A DNA stretch of 5,751 nt from Boseongicola sp. (lineage in GTDB: Bacteria; Pseudomonadota; Alphaproteobacteria; Rhodobacterales; Rhodobacteraceae): contig JABDPD010000240.1 of the NCBI GenBank assembly GCA_013042895.1, forward strand, positions 1 to 5,751, written 5' to 3'. The notes under the pieces were generated by a model. It had not been told where the DNA came from. It was given only the letters and a program-made list of their open reading frames with translations, and made no database searches. Position 1 is the first letter of the stretch. Each line of letters opens with the position of its first letter. Below are positions 1 to 5,751 of the stretch, piece by piece. A program made the translations under genes and the position numbers.

Positions 1-1200
1 GCCTTTGAGGCCTGGCGCGACAAGACTTGGGAAGAAGAGGATATCGCACGCCATAAGTTGAACCGGAAGATCAAGGCCGAGGCGCGTTGGGCTGTTGAGG
101 GTATTTCGGCGCGTCGCAAGCGCAATCAGGGGCGCGTGCGGGCGTTGCAGGAGCTGAGGGCCGAGCGCGCGTCTCAGATTAAGCGGCAGGGAACGGCGGC
201 GATGGAGATCGAGGCCGGGCCTAAGTCGGGCAAGCGCGTGATTGAGGCGAAAGGCGTGTCGCTGGAGTTGGGTGGCAAGACCATAGTGAAGGACTTCTCG
301 TTGCGGGTGGCGCGGGGGGATCGGGTTGCGTTTGTGGGGCCGAATGGGGTTGGCAAGACGTCTTTGATCAATGTGTTGACGGGGCAGGCCCAGCCGGATT
401 CCGGTACGGTGACCTTGGGCACGAACATCGAGATGGCGGTGTTTGATCAGAGGCGTGAGGCGTTGGACCCGGATGCGACGCTTTGGGAGAGCCTGATTGG
501 GGATCGCGAGATGCGAGTTTCAGGGCGGGCGGATCAAGTGATGGTGCGCGGCACGCCAAAGCATGTGGTCGGGTATTTAAAGGAGTTTCTGTTCGACGAG
601 GCGCAGGCGCGGGCGCCTGTTCGGTCTTTGTCGGGCGGCGAAAAGGCGCGGCTTTTGCTGGCGCGGATCATGGCGAAGCCGTCGAATGTCTTGGTTTTGG
701 ACGAGCCGACGAACGATCTGGATATTGAGACTTTGGATTTGTTGCAGGAAATTCTCGGTGACTATGATGGGACGGTTCTGCTGGTGAGCCACGACCGGGA
801 TTTTCTGGATCGGGTTGCGACGACTACCGTGGCGATGGAAGGCGCAGGTCGGGTCGTGGTGCATGCGGGAGGCTGGTCGGATTATGTGCCAAAGCGGAAT
901 TTGGTAGCTACATCGGTGACACCGGGAGCTGCCAAGGCAGGTAAGTCGGGCGCACGTTCTAAGGGGTCGTCTGGAGGTTTGAGTTTTACCGAAAAGCATC
1001 GTCTTGAGGCCTTGCCGGGGGAGATGGAGCGGATTCAGGGTGAGATTTCGAAGTTGGAGGACTTGTTGTCGGATGCGGAGTTGTTCACGCGTGAGCCGGT
1101 GAAATTTGCCAAAGCCAGCGAGGCTTTGGTGGAGCGTCAAGAGAAGCTGGCAGCTCTTGAGGATGAGTGGCTTCTGTTGGAAGAGAAAGCGGGCGGATAG
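1..1200 (+). CDS. uup: ABC-F ATPase, Uup type (5' partial)
   Basis: The reading frame is open from base 1, so this is the last 399 residues of a protein usually near 600; the first ABC domain lies outside. Visible in order: a basic, helical interdomain linker (window residues 1-65, many Arg/Lys/Glu); the second ABC domain with Walker A GPNGVGKT (nt 337-360), signature LSGGE (628-642), Walker B VLVLDEP followed by TNDLD (688-723) and the switch His in SHD (787-795); a Gly/Ser/Lys-rich spacer; and a C-terminal coiled coil (about nt 982-1190, Glu/Leu/Lys-rich) typical of Uup. No membrane segments are present. Members of this family are soluble ATPases that bind the ribosome; E. coli Uup also affects precise transposon excision. 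A TTG at 58 is an internal Leu, not a start. The ABC-F assignment is firm; Uup rather than another ABC-F rests on the C-terminal coiled coil and linker. Confidence 0.93.
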   Translation, partial: AFEAWRDKTWEEEDIARHKLNRKIKAEARWAVEGISARRKRNQGRVRALQELRAERASQIKRQGTAAMEIEAGPKSGKRVIEAKGVSLELGGKTIVKDFSLRVARGDRVAFVGPNGVGKTSLINVLTGQAQPDSGTVTLGTNIEMAVFDQRREALDPDATLWESLIGDREMRVSGRADQVMVRGTPKHVVGYLKEFLFDEAQARAPVRSLSGGEKARLLLARIMAKPSNVLVLDEPTNDLDIETLDLLQEILGDYDGTVLLVSHDRDFLDRVATTTVAMEGAGRVVVHAGGWSDYVPKRNLVATSVTPGAAKAGKSGARSKGSSGGLSFTEKHRLEALPGEMERIQGEISKLEDLLSDAELFTREPVKFAKASEALVERQEKLAALEDEWLLLEEKAGG

Positions 1201-1226
1201 GCTGCGTTATTCTTGTAGCTCCGCCC
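1191..1226 (+). terminator. Possible bulged hairpin at the uup 3' end
   Basis: GGGCGGA (1191-1197) plus GCT (1201-1203) can pair with AGC (1217-1219) plus TCCGCCC (1220-1226), leaving the TAG stop codon as a three-base bulge and a 13-nt loop. There is no T-run after it, so it is a weak candidate for ending transcription between the convergent genes. No better terminator was seen in 1201-1290. Confidence 0.2.
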
Positions 1227-1290
1227 TTGTCGCAGTCTTCCATTGGAGCTTTCGCCCACCCCCTCGAGATTTTCTGAACCCAAAGGGCAG

Positions 1291-1893
1291 TCAAAGTTTG
1301 GCGCTTTCGTGGAGATGTGGGCGGTAACCTGCGGCCAAGGCTTTGACGGTAACCGATGGTGTTAGGACGTCCGCCTGGCCCGAAGTTGGGCGGCTTGTTG
1401 GAGCGGCGTAGCCATCGGGGTGGATTTGGCGGATTGAAGTGTCGGTGATGAGGTAGGGTGCCTCGCGCCAGATGACTGTGCCCGACGGCAGTGTTTTGAT
1501 GTCGGCGGTGTAGCGCAGGTGGTTTGTTGAGCGGGGGATTACACGAGCCGCGTGGAGGGCGCGGTCGAGGTCTTTGGCGCTGCCTTTATGGTCGAGGGCG
1601 TCAACGAATGCGCAATAATCAGCACGGCGGCATAACGCGCAGGGGCGGTGGCCCGCGGCGAAGGCCACGGCTTCATCCAGGAAGAAGAGTTCTGTGTAAT
1701 GGCCGGGCTGCATGATCTGGCGGTGCCAGTCTTTGTGTTTCAAGACACAGGTAACCCAAGCTTTGTGGCGCCAGCGGGCGCGGCCCAAAGACTGTACTTC
1801 GTCATGCAGAATGCCGCGATTGCCCATAAAAAGGCCGCGTGAAGGGTGTTTGATTATTTCGCCGGTGGCGAGGACGCGGTTTTGGTGAGGCAT
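1291..1893 (-). CDS. Conserved hypothetical protein with Ada-like Cys motif
   Basis: This is a 200-residue soluble protein with no signal peptide or membrane segment. It starts at ATG 1893-1891 with AAGGG a few bases upstream and stops at TGA 1293-1291. The N-terminal block (residues 1-30) carries HPSRGLFMGNRGILHD, followed by a Trp/Arg-rich stretch, a single Cys49, then YTELFFLDEA and AAGHRPCALCRR (residues 67-90; Cys85 and Cys88), and another Cys94. I recognise this as a widespread uncharacterised bacterial family, from memory only. The EA..AAG.RPC..C part closely matches the end of the Ada zinc-binding domain (AAGFRPCKRC in E. coli Ada) and similar tails on some nucleases, so metal binding or nucleic-acid contact is a reasonable inference. 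No catalytic function can be assigned. It converges with uup. A 22-codon ORF lies 66 nt upstream on the same strand and may share its transcript. Confidence 0.85.
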   Translation of the reverse strand: MPHQNRVLATGEIIKHPSRGLFMGNRGILHDEVQSLGRARWRHKAWVTCVLKHKDWHRQIMQPGHYTELFFLDEAVAFAAGHRPCALCRRADYCAFVDALDHKGSAKDLDRALHAARVIPRSTNHLRYTADIKTLPSGTVIWREAPYLITDTSIRQIHPDGYAAPTSRPTSGQADVLTPSVTVKALAAGYRPHLHESAKL

Positions 1894-1942
1894 AACGCCC
1901 TTAGCCTAGCTGGGCCGTGAACAGGACGAAAGCAGGTGCCGG

Positions 1943-1974
1943 ATCAGGCGAGCGCATAATCAGGCGAGCGCATA
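1943..1974. repeat. Perfect 16-bp tandem direct repeat, two copies
   Basis: ATCAGGCGAGCGCATA occurs at 1943-1958 and again, immediately adjacent and identical, at 1959-1974. On the minus strand the promoter-proximal copy holds the last codons (Tyr-Ala-Leu-Ala) and the TGA stop of the small ORF at 1960-2028. The second copy lies just past the stop, so the duplication does not alter the peptide. This is consistent with a recent slippage duplication. Confidence 0.9.
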
Positions 1975-2028
1975 GGCTCCGAGGCACATTCCGAGGGCAA
2001 CTGTGAAGAGGAAGATGTACTGGGTCAT
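1960..2028 (-). CDS. Candidate 22-aa hydrophobic small protein
   Basis: The ORF runs from ATG 2028-2026 to TGA 1962-1960. The peptide begins MTQYIFLF and ends GAYALA; apart from Thr2, Gln3 and one Cys it is nearly all hydrophobic or small residues with no charged side chain, long enough for one membrane span. The complement of 2035-2038 is GGAG, six bases before the ATG, a well-placed ribosome binding site. Codons are those common in the neighbours (TTC, CTC, GCC, GTT). Only a weak promoter candidate was found: TTGCTT (2095-2090) and CATTTT (2072-2067) with a 17-bp spacer. It could be a free small membrane protein, a leader peptide for the gene at 1893, or a chance ORF. The ALA ending resembles a signal peptidase site, but the frame stops there. 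I know of no named homologue. Confidence 0.55.
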   Translation of the reverse strand: MTQYIFLFTVALGMCLGAYALA

Positions 2029-2125
2029 CGGATACTCCGGATAATGGTAAATGAAACAACTTCCCTAAAATGCGAGTCGAAAGTGACCAAAGCAAGGAAC
2101 GCGGCGGCTAATATGGGAGACGGTG

Positions 2126-2144
2126 CGTTTCTGAAATAGAAACG
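2126..2144. repeat. Small inverted repeat in the intergenic region
   Basis: CGTTTCT (2126-2132) and AGAAACG (2138-2144) are perfect 7-bp arms around GAAAT. It lies about 80 bp upstream of the rplM -35 and between the divergent small ORF and rplM. It could be an operator for a dimeric regulator or a small hairpin; there is no T-run to make it a terminator. Confidence 0.35.
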
Positions 2145-2225
2145 TAGAACGGCCGAGCGATGGGGTGTCATAATACCTAATTTACAAGCCATTGTTTTTG
2201 CGCACTTTTATTGGATTTATGTGTG

Positions 2226-2253
2226 TTGACTGTGGTCAGGAAACCTTTAGAAC
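2226..2253 (+). promoter_or_regulatory. Likely housekeeping promoter of rplM-rpsI
   Basis: TTGACT (2226-2231) and TAGAAC (2248-2253) are separated by 16 bp, close to the sigma-70 consensus and matching the form I associate with strong alphaproteobacterial promoters. The predicted transcript start, near 2260, gives a short leader of about 30 nt. The 100 bases upstream are AT-rich, as expected for a ribosomal protein promoter. The rest of 2040-2225 shows no other convincing gene. Confidence 0.55.
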
Positions 2254-2269
2254 CCGCTCATCAAATTCA

Positions 2270-2282
2270 ACCCCCGAAGGGT
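2270..2282 (+). promoter_or_regulatory. Short hairpin overlapping the rplM ribosome binding site
   Basis: ACCC (2270-2273) can pair with GGGT (2279-2282) around CCGAA. The GGG is part of the ribosome binding site AAGGG (2277-2281), which lies eight bases before the rplM ATG. The stem has only four pairs, so any effect on translation would be modest. Seen in sequence; a regulatory role is inference. Confidence 0.25.
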
Positions 2283-2289
2283 AGACACT

Positions 2290-2748
2290 ATGAGCACTTT
2301 TTCCGCAACACCCGCGGATATCGAGAAAAGCTGGATTCTGATCGACGCTGAAGGCGTTGTTTTGGGCCGCTTGGCTTCGATCATCGCGATGCGCTTGCGT
2401 GGCAAGCACAAAGCCACTTTCACACCGCACATGGACATGGGCGACAATGTGATCGTGATAAATGCCGACAAAATTCAGCTGACGGGCAAGAAGCGCGACA
2501 AGCCGAATTACTGGCACACTGGTTACCCGGGCGGTATCAAATCCCGCACCACGGGCCAAATCCTCGAAGGCGCGCATCCTGAGCGTGTTGTCATGCAGGC
2601 CGTCAAGCGGATGCTGCCAGGCAACAAGCTGAGCCGTGCTCAGATGACCAACCTTCGCGTTTATGCAGGTGCCGAGCATCCGCATGAAGCACAGTCACCT
2701 GAAGTTCTGGACGTGAAGTCCATGAACTCCAAGAACACCCGGAGCTAA
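2290..2748 (+). CDS. rplM: 50S ribosomal protein L13
   Basis: This is a 152-residue L13, the size common in alphaproteobacteria (E. coli has 142). Family landmarks seen: [18 protein letters not shown] (residues 14-31), [23 protein letters not shown] (37-59), the [17 protein letters not shown] block (66-82), and [23 protein letters not shown] in the C-terminal half. L13 binds 23S rRNA early in assembly of the large subunit. The ATG at 2290 is set by AAGGG eight bases upstream and by the family N-terminus. It is the first gene of the rplM-rpsI operon, with rpsI starting four bases after its stop. Nothing is missing or altered. Confidence 0.98.
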   Translation: MSTFSATPADIEKSWILIDAEGVVLGRLASIIAMRLRGKHKATFTPHMDMGDNVIVINADKIQLTGKKRDKPNYWHTGYPGGIKSRTTGQILEGAHPERVVMQAVKRMLPGNKLSRAQMTNLRVYAGAEHPHEAQSPEVLDVKSMNSKNTRS

Positions 2749-2752
2749 GTCC

Positions 2753-3256
2753 ATGGCAGAAGATATTAAAACGCTGGATGACCTGAAGGACGTCGTTGCT
2801 GAGGGTGCTGTAGAGGCTCCTGGGGCGGTTACCGAAACACTCGTGACATACGAGCCGGTGCGCGACGAGCTGGGCCGTTCTTATGCAACAGGTAAGCGGA
2901 AAGATGCGGTTGCCCGTGTCTGGATCAAGCCTGGTTCCGGCAAGGTTGTTGTAAATGGCCGCGAGATGGACGTGTATTTTGCACGCCCCGTTTTGCAGAT
3001 GATCCTGCGTCAGCCGTTTCAGGTTGCTGGCGTCGAGGGTCAGTTTGACGTGATGGCGACCGTAAAGGGCGGTGGTCTTTCGGGTCAGGCTGGTGCGGTA
3101 AAGCACGGGATCTCAAAGGCGCTTCAGCTTTACGATCCATCGCTTCGCGCAGCGCTGAAAGCTGCTGGTTTCCTCACTCGCGACAGCCGCGTAGTTGAGC
3201 GTAAGAAATACGGTAAGGCCAAAGCGCGTAAGAGCTTCCAGTTCTCCAAGCGTTAA
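2753..3256 (+). CDS. rpsI: 30S ribosomal protein S9
   Basis: This is a 167-residue S9. The core begins near residue 43 ([17 protein letters not shown]) and runs through [20 protein letters not shown] to the basic tail, ending KSFQFSKR with the universal C-terminal Ser-Lys-Arg that reaches P-site tRNA. Before the core is an acidic Glu/Asp-rich extension (residues 1-38), usual in alphaproteobacterial S9 and absent from the shorter E. coli protein. The start at ATG 2753 is supported by GGAG (2741-2744) inside the last codons of rplM, eight bases away, so translation of the two genes is closely linked. It is followed by a strong terminator. Confidence 0.98.
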   Translation: MAEDIKTLDDLKDVVAEGAVEAPGAVTETLVTYEPVRDELGRSYATGKRKDAVARVWIKPGSGKVVVNGREMDVYFARPVLQMILRQPFQVAGVEGQFDVMATVKGGGLSGQAGAVKHGISKALQLYDPSLRAALKAAGFLTRDSRVVERKKYGKAKARKSFQFSKR

Positions 3257-3277
3257 GGCTTACGACCTCGTTTATGG

Positions 3278-3308
3278 AAATGGCCGTCCCATTCGGGACG
3301 GCCATTTT
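3278..3308 (+). terminator. Intrinsic terminator of rplM-rpsI
   Basis: AAATGGCCGTCCC (3278-3290) pairs perfectly over 13 bp with GGGACGGCCATTT (3295-3307) around the loop ATTC, and the 3' arm runs into TTTT. It sits 21 bases after the rpsI stop, the expected place for the operon end. The A-run on the left arm means it could also work on the opposite strand. Confidence 0.88.
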
Positions 3309-3404
3309 CGTATCTGGCAAGGCGATTTACGGTAAGGTCATAAAAATGCCACAATTATACCGCATAAACGCCTTCTAGTTTGTTGTGTAGACGAGGGATG
3401 CGTC

Positions 3405-3623
3405 TTGAATATCTCATTTTTTCGCCAGAAGTTGACTGGTACATTTCAGAATAAGCAGCGTTCGACAGAGGCTTCCGCAGATAGTGGAATGTCACGTGTT
3501 TTTGATCCGGCAGATCTGGAGATATTGAAGAACTCCGCCCCAAAACAGCGTGAGGCAGCACGCAAGAGCGAGTTTGTTGCTCTGTTTCGCTCGCGCTTGA
3601 ATGTCGTGCACACGAACGACTGA
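3405..3623 (+). CDS. Small hypothetical protein, TTG start
   Basis: This is a 72-residue ORF of unknown function. The start is TTG at 3405, chosen because GAGGG (3393-3397) lies seven bases upstream; the only in-frame ATG is at residue 29 (3489). The N-terminal part is basic and amphipathic (NISFFRQKLTG), the middle is polar, and the C-terminal part (about residues 31-66) is charged and probably helical, with DPADLEILKNSAPKQREAAR then EFVALFRSRLN. No signal peptide, membrane span or Cys is seen. Codon choice resembles neighbouring genes, which supports real coding. It lies behind the rpsI terminator, so it needs its own promoter or read-through; no clear promoter was found in 3311-3392. It ends 20 bases before the convergent transporter gene. 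No family is recognised. Confidence 0.6.
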   Translation: MNISFFRQKLTGTFQNKQRSTEASADSGMSRVFDPADLEILKNSAPKQREAARKSEFVALFRSRLNVVHTND

Positions 3624-3643
3624 TTCTCTTACAATCAAGCCGT

Positions 3644-4564
3644 TTAGCGTCGCAAGACGAGCATGCCTGCTGCGACGATCAGGAGTATTCCGACGAGAGT
3701 TGTGACGTTCGGCACAAGTCCGAACACGGTGATGTCCCAGATGACTGCGAAGATCAGGTAGCTGTACTCAAACGTGCCGACCGTTGGGGGCGGCGCGATC
3801 TTGTAGGCGGCTGATAGCAAGATTGCGATGGCGGCGAAGATACCTCCCATTCCGACGAGCGCGCCCCAAAGCGGCAGGCTGGGCATTTGCCAATCTCCGA
3901 AAACGAAGGGTAGCGATTGGGCGAGGTCTGGGCTCGGCGGCGCGAGCACCAGGATGCCAGAGACAGCAAGCGAGCCGAATGTCATTGTGACATTGTAGGA
4001 AAAAGCGAGCGCTGGGGTTGTGATGTGTTGGCATTTCATCCGCGTCAGGGTGTGGCCGAGAGCGTAAAAGCTGGCGCCAATGACGGGGAGTATTGTCCAT
4101 GGCGAGAAGCTGTCTGAGCCGGGTTTCAGCAGTACAAGGACACCGACAAAGCCTAGGAGGACGCCGACCCAGCCTCTGCGCCCCACCGGTTCGCCGAGGA
4201 GGCGGGCGGAGAAGAGCGTCATAAATATTGGGGCAAGATAGATGCCGGCGCCGGCGGTTGCGAGGCTGATGAACGGCAGGGCTGCGTAAAACCCAAATAG
4301 GCCAAAAGCGATGCAGAAGCCGCGTAGGAGTGCCCAGGGACTCAGTGCATGGGCAAGGAGGGGGCCGGATTTGATTGTTAGCCATGCGAAGATGAGCAAG
4401 AGGGGTGCGGTAAAGAATCCGCGCAGGGCAAAGAGTTGCCAGAGGGGTAACACTCCGTCGAACCATTTGACGATGACGTCTTGCACCGAAATGAGGAACG
4501 CGGCTGCGACGATCAGCATGACACCCAAAGCGATGTTCATTGGACGCGCGATGGATGTCGACAT
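3644..4564 (-). CDS. EamA/DMT-superfamily membrane transporter
   Basis: This is a 306-residue protein of the usual DMT length with about ten hydrophobic spans (roughly residues 11-31, 41-62, 78-99, 102-121, 130-147, 155-173, 185-207, 230-252, 265-283, 286-304) forming two EamA repeats. The first repeat ends with LGEPVGRRGWVGVLLGFVGV, the usual end-of-repeat pattern; the second ends PNVTTLVGILLIVAAG followed by a basic tail. The family moves small metabolites, often out of the cell, across the inner membrane. The substrate cannot be read from the sequence. Start ATG 4564-4562 is preferred over Met9; neither has a strong ribosome binding site. It begins 31 nt after the TetR stop on the same strand, so it is probably the last gene of a ppk2-tetR-transporter transcript and a plausible target of that regulator (inference). 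No terminator was seen in the 20-nt gap to the convergent small ORF. Confidence 0.93.
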   Translation of the reverse strand: MSTSIARPMNIALGVMLIVAAAFLISVQDVIVKWFDGVLPLWQLFALRGFFTAPLLLIFAWLTIKSGPLLAHALSPWALLRGFCIAFGLFGFYAALPFISLATAGAGIYLAPIFMTLFSARLLGEPVGRRGWVGVLLGFVGVLVLLKPGSDSFSPWTILPVIGASFYALGHTLTRMKCQHITTPALAFSYNVTMTFGSLAVSGILVLAPPSPDLAQSLPFVFGDWQMPSLPLWGALVGMGGIFAAIAILLSAAYKIAPPPTVGTFEYSYLIFAVIWDITVFGLVPNVTTLVGILLIVAAGMLVLRR

Positions 4565-4595
4565 TGGATGATCCGCTCTGGTTTGTCTGGCGGGT

Positions 4596-5213
4596 TTACG
4601 CGTCGGGTGGGATTAAGCCAAGGCCACGCAGATAGATACCGATGCCGCTTTCGAGAAGGTCTTCGGGAGGGAACGGCGACTTGGTGCCGGGGGAACCCCG
4701 GGCGAAGAGCTCGACGACGCCGTGGCTCATGGCCCAAATATGAGCGGAGACCATCTGTTTGGGTGGGCGCTTATCCTCCGGAATATGTTCGGAGAGTTTG
4801 TCGGCCGCTTTTTCAAGCACTGCAAAGGCGCGACCGGCCACAAGAGCAAGCTCGGGGGTTCGGTTGATGGAGATCCCACTTTCGAACATCGAGACGTAGT
4901 GGCCTGGATGACGGCGGGCGAAGGCGAGATAGGCGCGGCCTGTGGCCTCAAAGGACGCGAGGTCCGAGGGTTGGCCGGTGTCGTAGGCGTATTCCATGAG
5001 ATCAGCGAAGATCTCGTAACCCTGCTAGGCGCATTCGGCGATGAGGTCTTCGCGTCCCTCGAAATGGCGGTAGACGGCGGCTGGGGTGACGCCAGCCTGT
5101 TTGGCGGCCTCGGAAAGCGTGAAGCCAGTTGGACCCCTTTGCTCGATCAGTTCGAGGGCGGCATCGACAAGCGCTTGCCGGAGATTGCCGTGATGGTAGC
5201 CGCGTTTAGGCAT
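4596..5213 (-). pseudogene. TetR-family regulator split by an in-frame TAG
   Basis: Reading from ATG 5213-5211 ([12 protein letters not shown]), residues 1-62 are a complete TetR DNA-binding domain, with the helix-turn-helix at about 31-58 (FTLSEAAKQAGVTPAAVYRHF). Codon 63 (5027-5025) is TAG. The same frame then continues from QGYEIFADLM to TAA 4598-4596, giving a normal family length of about 204 residues. The second part, with RRHPGHYVSMF, looks like the WHG-type C-terminal domain that binds ligand and forms the dimer. There is no frameshift. Met at 4997 could restart translation of a domain without the helix-turn-helix. The start at 5213 overlaps the ppk2 stop by 8 nt, typical of translational coupling; an earlier in-frame ATG at 5234 lacks a ribosome binding site and precedes the conserved start. 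As read, the product cannot be a working dimeric repressor. A sequencing or assembly error is a real alternative. Confidence 0.85.
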
Positions 5214-5751
5214 TCCAGACGTCCGGTCCGCCACAGATTTTGGCGTCGGGGGCGGATATATTGCCTTTGCCGGTGTAGTCGAGATCGCTCAGGGCGGCGC
5301 GGATGGCGGCAAGGCGCGCGCGTTTCTTGTCGTCAGAGCGCACAATAGTCCACGGTGCGTGTTCCGTGTGCGAGCGGTCGAAGGTCTCATCAATAGCGGC
5401 GCTGTAGGCGTCCCAGCGTTTAAGGCCTTCGACGTCGATCCAGCTCAGTTTCCATTGCTTCAGTGGATCTTTTTCACGCTTGAGGAAGCGGCGGAGCTGT
5501 TCGGCGCGGCCGACGTTGAGCCAGAGCTTTTTCAGGATGATGCCTTCGTCCACGAGCATTTTCTCAAAGTCGGGGACCTGGGCAAAGAAATGCTCACGTT
5601 GTGTGGGAGTGCAGAACTCGAAGACATGCTCGACGACGCCCCGATTGTACCACGATCGGTCGAAAAGGACGATTTCGCCTTGGGTTGGCAAGTGGTCGAT
5701 GTAACGCTGGAAATACCACTCGCCGGTCTCGCGGTCCGAAGGTTTGGACAA
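5206..5751 (-). CDS. ppk2: Polyphosphate kinase 2 (PPK2), 5' partial
   Basis: This is the last 181 or so residues of a PPK2 of about 300; the N-terminal part with the Walker A loop lies beyond the right edge. The window starts in [16 protein letters not shown], a conserved PPK2 stretch, followed by the Walker B block LFDRSWYNR (nt 5641-5667), then EFCTPTQ, the LKKLWLNVG strand, a basic [15 protein letters not shown] segment and the [14 protein letters not shown] strand near the C-terminus. The layout fits a single-domain (class I) PPK2, a soluble enzyme that transfers phosphate between inorganic polyphosphate and nucleotides. The direction and nucleotide preference cannot be told from this fragment. 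The first codon in the window is TTG and is most likely an internal Leu. The stop TAA (5208-5206) lies inside the start of the tetR gene. Confidence 0.95.
   Translation of the reverse strand: MSKPSDRETGEWYFQRYIDHLPTQGEIVLFDRSWYNRGVVEHVFEFCTPTQREHFFAQVPDFEKMLVDEGIILKKLWLNVGRAEQLRRFLKREKDPLKQWKLSWIDVEGLKRWDAYSAAIDETFDRSHTEHAPWTIVRSDDKKRARLAAIRAALSDLDYTGKGNISAPDAKICGGPDVWNA

Noticed and set aside
577..1140. 187-codon minus-strand ORF inside uup
   Set aside because: It is the antisense shadow of the second ABC domain, rich in Arg/Pro/His/Gln, and overlaps a fully convincing gene.
1901..2095. 64-codon minus-strand ORF across the intergenic region
   Set aside because: It starts at TTG without a ribosome binding site, has a Pro/Arg/Ser/Cys-rich composition unlike a folded protein, and overlaps the better-supported 22-codon ORF in another frame.
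2044..2139. 31-codon plus-strand ORF starting at ATG 2044
   Set aside because: No good ribosome binding site, no recognisable features, and it lies antisense to the leader of the minus-strand small ORF.
3311..3392. Promoter for the 72-aa ORF (TTTACG near 3326 with AATTAT or TTATAC near 3353-3360)
   Set aside because: The spacing between the boxes is over 20 bp, too wide for a normal sigma-70 promoter, so it is not reported as a feature.
3398..3454. 18-codon ORF starting at ATG 3398, just before the TTG start at 3405
   Set aside because: The GAGGG directly abuts this ATG, too close to serve it, while it is well spaced for the TTG of the longer frame.
3768..4466. 232-codon minus-strand ORF inside the EamA transporter
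   Set aside because: It is an out-of-frame shadow with many Arg and Pro residues; the overlapping frame gives a clean ten-span membrane protein.
5214..5234. Upstream in-frame ATG at 5234 as the tetR start
   Set aside because: No ribosome binding site, it adds seven unconserved residues and a larger overlap with ppk2; [12 protein letters not shown] at 5213 is the typical TetR beginning.
4722..5348. 208-codon plus-strand ORF across tetR and ppk2
   Set aside because: It has no family resemblance, and the opposite strand encodes recognisable TetR and PPK2 sequence; it is an antisense shadow typical of GC-rich DNA.

Overview
The window looks like ordinary chromosomal DNA from an alphaproteobacterium, most likely Rhodobacteraceae (Roseobacter group). 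The clues are moderate-to-high GC, an S9 protein with an acidic N-terminal extension of about 38 residues, a strong promoter of the TTGACT/TAGAAC kind, and the overall style of the Uup, PPK2 and EamA proteins. The assignment is by recognition, not by a search. No insertion sequence, phage gene, CRISPR array, tRNA or rRNA was seen.

Layout, left to right. (1) Positions 1-1200 (+): the 3' two thirds of an ABC-F ATPase of the Uup type, cut by the left edge. (2) 1291-1893 (-): a 200-residue conserved hypothetical protein, convergent with uup, carrying a cysteine motif like the second half of the Ada zinc site. (3) 1894-2289: an intergenic stretch holding an unannotated 22-codon hydrophobic ORF on the minus strand with a good ribosome binding site (1960-2028), a perfect 16-bp tandem repeat over its end, a small inverted repeat, and the rplM promoter. 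(4) 2290-3256 (+): the rplM-rpsI operon (L13, S9), closed by a strong intrinsic terminator at 3278-3308. (5) 3405-3623 (+): a 72-residue orphan ORF with a TTG start. (6) 3644-5751 (-): a three-gene transcript, polyphosphate kinase 2 (cut by the right edge), then a TetR-family regulator, then an EamA/DMT membrane transporter.

The rplM-rpsI pair makes two ribosomal proteins in a fixed ratio. The ppk2-tetR-EamA cluster looks co-transcribed: ppk2 and tetR overlap by 8 nt, and tetR and the transporter are 31 nt apart. The regulator is interrupted by an in-frame TAG that separates its DNA-binding domain from its ligand/dimer domain, with no frame change on either side.

No spectacular new system is evident. 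The items most worth a second look are the 22-aa membrane peptide, the nonsense-split TetR, the Ada-like cysteine protein and the TTG-started small ORF.
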